A stretch of 64,000 bases of DNA, from contig JACPZX010000062.1 in the NCBI GenBank assembly GCA_016195325.1, positions 32,955 to 96,954 of the forward strand. Direction: 5' to 3'. The DNA comes from Acidobacteriota bacterium. GTDB taxonomy: Bacteria; Acidobacteriota; Polarisedimenticolia; JACPZX01. A program made the position numbers and the translations under genes. Shown in pieces: positions 34,340 through 43,300 of this stretch; the stretch's first letter is position 1, and each line of letters starts with the position of its first letter. The notes under the pieces were generated by a model that saw only the letters and a program-made list of their open reading frames with translations, ran no database searches and was not told the origin of the DNA.

Positions 34340-37300
34340 ATGCATTCCCCAACACTCAGGACGATTTCCAGGGCGACAGCCAGCGCGATCGCCGTTCTCC
34401 TCCTCACTGCGGGTGCTTCGTTCGCGCAAGTCGATCTGACCGCGAAGCAGACGTCAGTGACGCTGCCAGACGGGCGAACGGTTCCGATGTGGGGGCTGGC
34501 GTGCGATCCGAACACCAGCAGCACGGATCCGAACACGCTTCCCACCTGCACGGCGATGACCGGCTCGGCTCAGGATCCCAACACCTGGCAGCCGCCGCTC
34601 ATCCGGGCCGCGGCCGGCTCTGCGCTGACGATCAACCTCACGAACAGTCTTCCGGGAGGCGTCCCGACGTCGCTGGTGATCGTCGGCCAGCTGAGCAGCG
34701 ACCTCGGCCACCCGATCAAGGTCCCGAGCCCTTCGCATGCGATCCAGGGGCCGACCTGGCCCGTGCAGGGTTCCGCGACAGATCCCGTCTTCACGCCGCC
34801 GTCGCAGCCCGACAGGATCCAGTCGTTCGGGAGCAAGGAAATCGCCAGCGGGGCGACCGACGCGGTGACGTGGCCCTCCCTCCGGGCCGGCACCTACCTG
34901 ATCGAGTCGGGGACTCACCCGTCGATCCAGGGGCCGATGGGCCTTTACGGCGTTCTGATCGTCTCCGACGCGGGCTTCCCGGTTTCCTACGACGCGGACG
35001 TTCCTCTTCTCCTGAGCGAGATCGATCCGTCGCAGAACGACGAGATCGCGGATCCTGTCACCGGCGTCGTCCACCTGACGGGGTTCAGCGAGACGTCGTC
35101 GCGCGTCCTGAGGGACGTCGTCAGCGCCATTTCCGTCGCGCTGGATCCGAACAGCGGCAACCCCATCTCCGGCAGCGGCTATTGCGCGGGCGACCTCCTC
35201 GTCTTTTCGGGAGGGGGAGCCGACGCGAACGCCATGGGCCACGTTGCCGCGGTCGACGCGAACGGCGCCATTACCGATCTCGCGCTCGACTTCGCGGGAA
35301 GAGGTTACTCCGCCGCTCCTGGCGTGACCGTCACGCCCGATCCCAACAACCCCTGCTTGACGCGCGTCGGATCCCCGCTGGGGGCGGTCATCGACGCCGA
35401 GCTGACCCTCTCCGGAATCCTCTGCAGCGGCGGCGCCGCGGCATGCTACCCGCCGGCGGTGAACTACGACCCGCGCTACTACATGATCAACGGGGTCGCC
35501 TTCGACAAGACGAACCCGGCGGCCTCGACGTTCTCAGCGGGAGCCGTTCCCCCGGCGGGAACCGTCCTCTTGCGCTTCGTGAACGCGGGCCTCCGCATGC
35601 ATGTCCCGTCCGTGGTGGGCATGAACATGGCCCTCGTCGCGGAGGACGGCAATCGCCTCCCCGGGAAGCCCAGGATCCAGAGCGAGGTCTTCCTCGCCGC
35701 GGGCAAGACGTACGACGTCGTGTTGAGCCCGACCGACCCGAGCTACTTGTACTCCGCGGCGGCCATTCCGGTGTTCGATCGCCAGCTGAGCCTCTCCACC
35801 AACAATCAGCGCGACGGCGGGATGCAGGGGTACATCAGCGTGGATGGCGGCACGGCGCCGGGGACCATCGTGCCGGTGATCGCGTCCGCGACGGACGACC
35901 AGTACTTCCTCATCCCTGGGAAGACGATCAAGATCACGGATCCGGCCAAGGGCGTGATCGCCAACGATTCGAACGTTTATGGCGTCCACACGATGACTGG
36001 AACGTGCGGAATCTCGGCGGAGCCGTGTGCGGTGACCGGCGGGACACTCACGCTGCGCCCCGACGGCACGTTCACGTACGTGCCCAGCAGCCCGAGCACG
36101 CTCAGCGACCATTTCTATTATCAAGCCAATGGATCGGGCCCCGTCGCGAAGGTCTCGCTGGACAACTGCGCGTCCGTCTCCGGATGCATGGGCGGAGCCC
36201 CGAGCGCTGCTGGCGACGCGTACACCAGCGACATCGCGTCGCGTCTGGCGATCGCTCCGCCCGGGGTGCTCGCGAACGACACCGATCCCCAGGGGCACCC
36301 GCTGACCGCCGAAATGGACCCGAACTTCGTGGTTCTGGGCGGCAGCATCACGCTGAACGCCGACGGATCGTTCGTCGCTGTCCCCAACACGATTCCCGTC
36401 GACCCGGCCACGAGCTCGGTCACGTTTCAGTACAAGGCGAGGAACTCCCAGAACACCTCGAGCGCGGCGGCGACGGTCACCGTGACGTTCAACGGCGCGA
36501 GCCTGCTCGCGGTTCAAGTGCTGGATGGGCCGAGCACCCTCTCCGGCAGAGGTCATTGCAGCGTTTCGGGAACGGCGTGCAAATTGATCTCGGATTGTCC
36601 CGCGCTGAATGCGTGTGTCGTGGCCCCGGTGCCGGTCACGGACTACCGCTGGATCATCGAGGAAGACCGCACGTTCCACGTCGACGCCAACAATCAGGTC
36701 AGCAGCGGAGGGTACGTTCCGAATCTGGGAACCAGCTTCCATTCGAGCTACATGCCTCTCGTCGCGCAAGGCTGCGTGGGCGCCGTCTCGTGCGAGGTGA
36801 ACCAGACGATCCTCGATCCCAACTCCGGCGACCACGTCCCGGCGGTGTGCGACATCGGCAACGGAGGCTGCCGTCCGGGTGATCCCAATGCCCCGCAGAT
36901 GGCGGCCGTCGATCCCAACCAGGTTCATCTCGACTCGAACAAGCGCTACTACATTTCAATCCTCCCGGGAGATGGAGCGAACGCCACGGTCAACGGCGCC
37001 GGCGGCCCGGTCCCGGTGGATCCCAACGATCCAAATGGTCCGCAAAGACCGTTCAGCATCGCGAAGGACTGCCCGTCCATCTTCTCGGACTTCGCCCCCG
37101 GGACAGGCGCCTGCGGCCACGGCATGGGCGGCGCGCCGATCAGCGCCGGGCAGACCGCCGTCGACGTGAAGGTCCAGCAGACCCCGTTCCCAGCGGCGAA
37201 GCTCACGGCGTTCGTCTTCGAGGACGACAACCCGCTCAACGGTGAGGTGGACGCGGGCGGCGGTGTGGACATCCTGGCCCCCAACGAGCCGGGGCTGGGG

Positions 37301-40300
37301 GGATTCAACATCGTCCTCCTCGACCAGGCCGGCGGCCTCGGTGATTCGACGGGCCAGCCCACCTACGACATGTTCAACATGCCGCTGAGCAACGCGCTCG
37401 CGGGGACGAGGGATCCGGCGACAGGTCTCGACGCGTGCCCGATATCCTCCACGTCTCCGAAGCTCTGCAAGCGCGGAACGAACGCAGGCGCGACGTGCAC
37501 CGCCGATACCGATTGCACGGGGGGAGGAGTCTGCCTCGCGGACGGGCTGGTGGGCATGATCGTGACGTGCCCCAAGTTCGAGTCGGACGGCCAGACCCTG
37601 TCGCCTCTTGCCGGGCAGGTCATCGTCGAGAACCTCTATCCGGGACTGTACGAGGTGGTGGCGTCGCCGGCCGCCGACCGGCTGGCTCGCGGGGAGGAGT
37701 GGCTCCAGACGAACACGCTGGACGGGACGAAGCCTCACGAGGCCTTCATCCGGCCCCAGGAGCCGGCCTACTTCCAGGAGTTCGGGCCGGCGGGGTTCCA
37801 CGTTTCCATCGGGTTCGCGAACCCGAAGATCATCAACAACCGCAAGGAGCGCGTCTGCCAGCACCTGGCGACCGGCGAGACGTGCAGCCACACCCTGACG
37901 GGACAGATTTCGTCGGCCCGCATCAGCCGTACACCCGACCAGAGGATCTACGGCAGCGGCACGTTCGACTCCCTCGGCTTCACGCAGTGCTACGTCAGCC
38001 TCGGGGATCCGGGCGGGTCCGACTTCGCATTCGTCAAGTGCGCCGCCGACGGCTCCTTCACGTTCACGGGCCTGCCGCCCGGAAAGCACAAGATCACCGT
38101 CTTCGACCAGTGGAACGACATCATCGTCGATGGCCTTTCGACGGGGGTCGTGCTGGACCAGAACACGCCGTCGAAGGATCTCGGCGAGATCCCCATCATG
38201 CAGTGGCGCACGAACCTGGCCACCCGCACCTACTTCGACACGAACGGTGACGGCGTCTCCCAGACGGAAGAGCCCGGCCTTCCCCTCGTCTCGACGAACC
38301 TCCGGTACCGGGACGGAAGCTTCATGGGCTTCAACAACACCGATCTCGACGGCTACGCGGGATTCAACGAGATCTTCCCCTTCTTCAACTGGATGATCCT
38401 CGAGGCCGACACGGCGCGCTACAAGCAGACGGGCGTGCACGTGATCTACGACGCCGGCGGCCCCGCGGACGGGACACCCGGCGGCGGCGGCTCGGTGCTC
38501 GCGGCCAACGTCGCGAACACGACGGAGGAGTTCCATCTGCCGGCGGACCTGCGCGTCCCGGGCGCCGTCTATTGCAACGACGGCGACTGCGCCGGCGAGA
38601 CGATCAGCGATCCGAACACCACCGCGCTGCCGGCCAACTCGTCGACCGGCCGCATCGATCCCCCCTGGGTGAGCACCGAGGCCTGGCAGGGATTCGCGGG
38701 CGAGACGCAGTTCATCGAGTTCGGCAAGGCGCCCTTCGCGGACGGTGAGAACGGCGGCATCAAGGGCCACGTGGTCTACGCCTCGACGCGGCCGTTCGAC
38801 GACCCGCAGCTGCTCCTCCAGCTCTCGTGGGAACCGCTCGTTCCGCACGTCACCATCAACCTGTACAAGAGGGGGATGGCGAAGGACGGGACCGAGACCC
38901 TCACGCTGATCGACACCACCAGCACCACGAGCTGGGACGATTGGGCTCAGGGGTTCCGGATGGATCCCAATGGGATGCCGTTGCTCTCGTCCGATGGGAA
39001 GCCAATCCCCAACATGAACTGCCCGGGGCAGGATCCGAACAGCTCGTTCTTCTTCACGCTCAAGGACAGCACGCAGTGGCTCAATCCGGGGATGTTCCTG
39101 CCGAAGAACTCCCAGTTCAAGTGCTACGACGGCATGGCCATGCTCAACCAGGTCCAACCGGCGCCGTACGACGGCATGTACCTGTTCCCGAGCGTCGTGA
39201 CCCGAAACGGCACGACGGGCCTGCCGAACAAGACCAACTGCACCGGGTGCACGACCAACCCGGTCGACGGCACCCCCATGCTTCCCGCCGGCAAGTACGT
39301 CGTGGAGATGATCACCCCCCCCGGCTACGAGCTGGTGAAGGAAGAGGACAAGAACATCCTCCTGGGCGACGTCTACATCGCGCCGGTCACGCAGCAGTTC
39401 GGCGGCCTCGGCAGCATCTTCATCATGCCGGACCAGGCGGAGGTGGACAGCGAGTTCAACGCGGACAACCCGCTGAACCACACCGTCAACGAGGGGATCA
39501 CCCCGAGGACCGAGGGGGACACGGGGAGCATCGAGAAGTTCTGGCCCTGCATCGGCCAGCTCCGCGTCGTCCCTGATTACATGAGCCTCTTCCCGCAGGC
39601 CGCGCAGGCCGCGCCTTTCGCCGGAGCCTCGCGGCATCTCTGCGATCGCAAGGAGGTCACGCTCGAGGACCAGTCGACGGCGCTGGCGAAGTTCTACGTC
39701 TTCACCTCGACGCACGTCGCCGCGCACATCACGGGAATCGTCACCGACGACTTCGCCTCGGAGTTCGACCCCTTCTCTCCGAACTACGGCGAGAAATTCG
39801 CCGTCCCCAACCTGCCTGTTTCGTTCAAGGATTGGACCGGGAACGAGGTCTCACGCGCGTACACCGACCAGTGGGGCGATTTCGACGGACTGCACTACTC
39901 GACGTGGGAGGTCAATCCGCCCAACCCGACCGGATACGGGCCGCAGATGGTCGTCGCGTGCATGAACGACTCGACGCTGGCGAACGGCAGCGTCGATCCC
40001 CTCTACAACCCGGGATACAGCCAGTTCTGCTACGAATGGTCGCTCATGCCGGGGCAGACCGCCTACCTTGACACCCCGGTCGTCCCCGTCATGGCGTTCG
40101 CCGAGGGATACAACCCCCCCGATTGCGACTATCCAAGCGCCACACCCGCGGTAAAGGAAGTGAACGGGTTCGGGGCCGGACCCTGGGTTCTCGCGGGGCC
40201 GGGAGGTCCTGTGACGGGCCTGACGCTCACCAATCAAGGTGCCGGCTACACCGCGCGGCCCACGGTGAGCTTCGATCTCACGAGCGGTGGAAGCGGCGCA

Positions 40301-43300
40301 GCGGCCGTCACGTTCATGAAGGTCACCGCCGTCACACCGAACTCGAACGGATCCGGATACCAGAGCGTCCCCACCGTCACGATTGACCCCAACGGCATCG
40401 CCGGCGGCTCCGGCGCCGCAGCCGCGGCCACGATGAGAGTGAACACGGTCAGTGTCCCGACGGGCGGCGGCGGGGGCGGATACACCTCCAGCCCGACCGT
40501 CACCTTCCCCGACGGCACCGGCGGCATCTTCCCGGTGACGATGCGGGTGAGCTCGATCATCCTGAGCAACTCGGGGTCCGGTTACATCGCGCGACCCACC
40601 GCGACCTTCACCAACACCGGCACCGGCGGGACTGGCGCGGCGGCCAGCACTTTCCTGAGCCTCGACAAGGTCACGCCCAGTAACAAGGGATCCGGTTATA
40701 CCTCGGCGCCCGCTGTCACCGTTCCGGCGCCCCCGTGCACCATCAACGGGACCACCTGCGTCCAGGCGACGGCCTCGGCTGTCTTCAATTTGGGATCGTG
40801 CCTCCTCGGACCGACTCCGGGAGCTGGATGCAATACCAGCGCGACCTGCGGAGTCGGCGGAACGTGCAGCCTCACGGGCGGTAACGTCAGCAGCGTCACC
40901 GTGACCAACCCCGGCAACGGCTACACCTCGCGTGTCACGGTCACCTTTGCGCCCGCGCCCGCGGGCAACCACTGCTCGAACGGCCCGACCCCGAACGCGG
41001 TGTGCGTCGGGACGGGGCAGAGCACCTGCGGCGCCGGCGGCACCTGCATCGCCAACGCGAATGCCGTCGCGACCAACACGGGCACTTCGTTCGGCTCCTT
41101 CTGGAAGGTGAGTCGCGCGGACGTGACTTCTGGCGGACTTCTCTACACCTCTCGCCCCACGGTGGCGTTCACGGCCGCCCCGGTGGGAGGCACGACGGCG
41201 ACGGCGACCAACGTGGGCACCACGTCGGGCGTCTTCCTGAGCGTGAATCTGATCACCGTCTCCAACGGCGGCTCGGGGTATACCGGCACGAGCGGGACCT
41301 TCGCGGGCGGCAACGGCAGCGGCGCGCAGGCCGTGGCGACGCTCAACCTCGCCAGCCTGGCTCTGACCTCGAACGGTTCGGGGTACACCTCCCGTCCTTC
41401 GGTCGTCATCACTCCGCCGGGCACGCGTTGTGTGCTGGGGGCGACCCCGGGAGCCGTCTGCGTCACGAGCGCGACCTGCGGCGGCGGGCTCTGCCTCAAT
41501 GGCACCACGGCGACGGCCAATACGTTCATGAGCGTCGATTCGCTCAGCCTCACGAACGGCGGATCGGGCTACTCGTCGGATCCGAACGTCACCATCGGCT
41601 CCCCGGGGTGCACGATCAACGGCACCACGTGCGTCCGGGCGACGGCGACCGCCTCGATCACCGTGGGGAACACGCTCACCATCACGGCGCTGGGCGACCA
41701 GCTCGTTCCCAATCCCGCATACTCCGGGCCGTCGGCCACCGCGGCTCCGTACAACCAGAAGTTCATCACGCGTCACTACGGCTTCGGAAGTCAATGCGTC
41801 GCGCCGATCGCGGGCGATCCGAATTGCACCACGGTCTCGAGAGTGACGATCGGCGGCGTGGCCGCGAGCATCCAGACATGGAGCGACACGACGATCACCG
41901 TCGGCGTTCCCGGCTCGGTGCCGCAGTGCCCCATCCGCCAGCGCGGCGTCACGGGCGCCCCTGAAAGGTGCGGAGAGCTCGTCATCACCGCCGGCAACGG
42001 GAAGCAGACCGTCGACGCGGTCACTGTGACCATCGGCGGCAAGCCCCCGACGTACGTCAACGGCGAGAACGCGGACGACAGCGCCATCCAGTCCGCGATC
42101 GACGCCGCGGTCCCCGGCGATCTGATCATCGTCAAGCCCGGGACGTACGACGAGATGGTCATCATGTGGAAGCCCGTCCGCCTGCAGGGCGTCGGGGCAG
42201 CCTCCGTGATGATCAACGCGAGGCCCATCCCCGCCGGGAAGATCGATCCCTGGCGCGAAAAGGTTCTGAGCCTGTTTGGATTGGGACCGGACGGACGACC
42301 GGACGGCAGGCCCATCATGGTGGATCGCGTGCCGCTCGAGGGGATCGTCAACTGGGACACCACCGTCAACGGCAACCTGGCGGAGCTCCTCCAGGAGCCG
42401 ACGATCATGGGAGCGTACGAGGGGGCCGGCATCACGGTCCTCGCGAAGGGAGTGGACTATCACGGCGCCGACGCATTCGAGCCCGGCACCGAGGCGGTCT
42501 TCCCGCTGGGCACGACGCGGCTGACCGACAGCACCCAGGATTGCAACAACTACCCGGCCAATTTCCTCTGCAATCCCTCGAGGATCGACGGCCTGACCTT
42601 GACCAACAGCTCGCAGGGGGGTGGCGGCATCTTCGCCCACGGCTGGACCCACAACCTCGAGGTCTCCAACAACAGGGTCTTCGGGAACGCGGGGACCAGT
42701 TCCGGCGGCGTCAGCATCGGTCAGGGGGAGTTCGGCGATCCGAGCATCTCTCCCCAGGACCCGGCGGTCTCGGTCCCACCGCTCGACGCCACAATCCTCG
42801 CGACCGCCTGCGGCACCGGTGGTGGCAATAACGGAGGCGACGGGCCCAGGTGTCCGGCCGGGACGCAGCTTCCGTACTGGCTGCAGGCGAACGTCGACGT
42901 TCATCACAATGCGATCACGCGGAACGCCTCCTACGGCGATTCGCTCTACTCGACAACTCCTGCGGCCGCCGGCGGCGTGACCTTCACCACGGGCTCCGAC
43001 TACTACAGGTTCGACAACAACTTCGTCTGCGGCAACCTGAGCGCGGGTGACGGCGGCGGCGTGGCCCACCTCGGGTTCATCTACAGCGACCCGAATGGGA
43101 GCGGCGGCATCACCCACAACGTCATCCTGTTCAACCAGAGCAACAACCCGACCATCGCGACCCACGGCGGTGGCCTGCTGATCGCGGGCGCAGGCCCGGA
43201 CGGTCAGGCCCTCCAGTGCGCCAACGCCCTCGGCGTGGGATCCGGTGAGGTGTGTGCGGCGGCCGGCGACCTGTGCCCGACCTATTCGTGCAACGGCAGC

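Noticed and set aside
40213-41640. CRISPR array or DNA-level tandem repeat
   Set aside because: The repetition is in the protein, with diverged DNA and unequal spacing; no direct repeat of CRISPR length was seen anywhere in the window.
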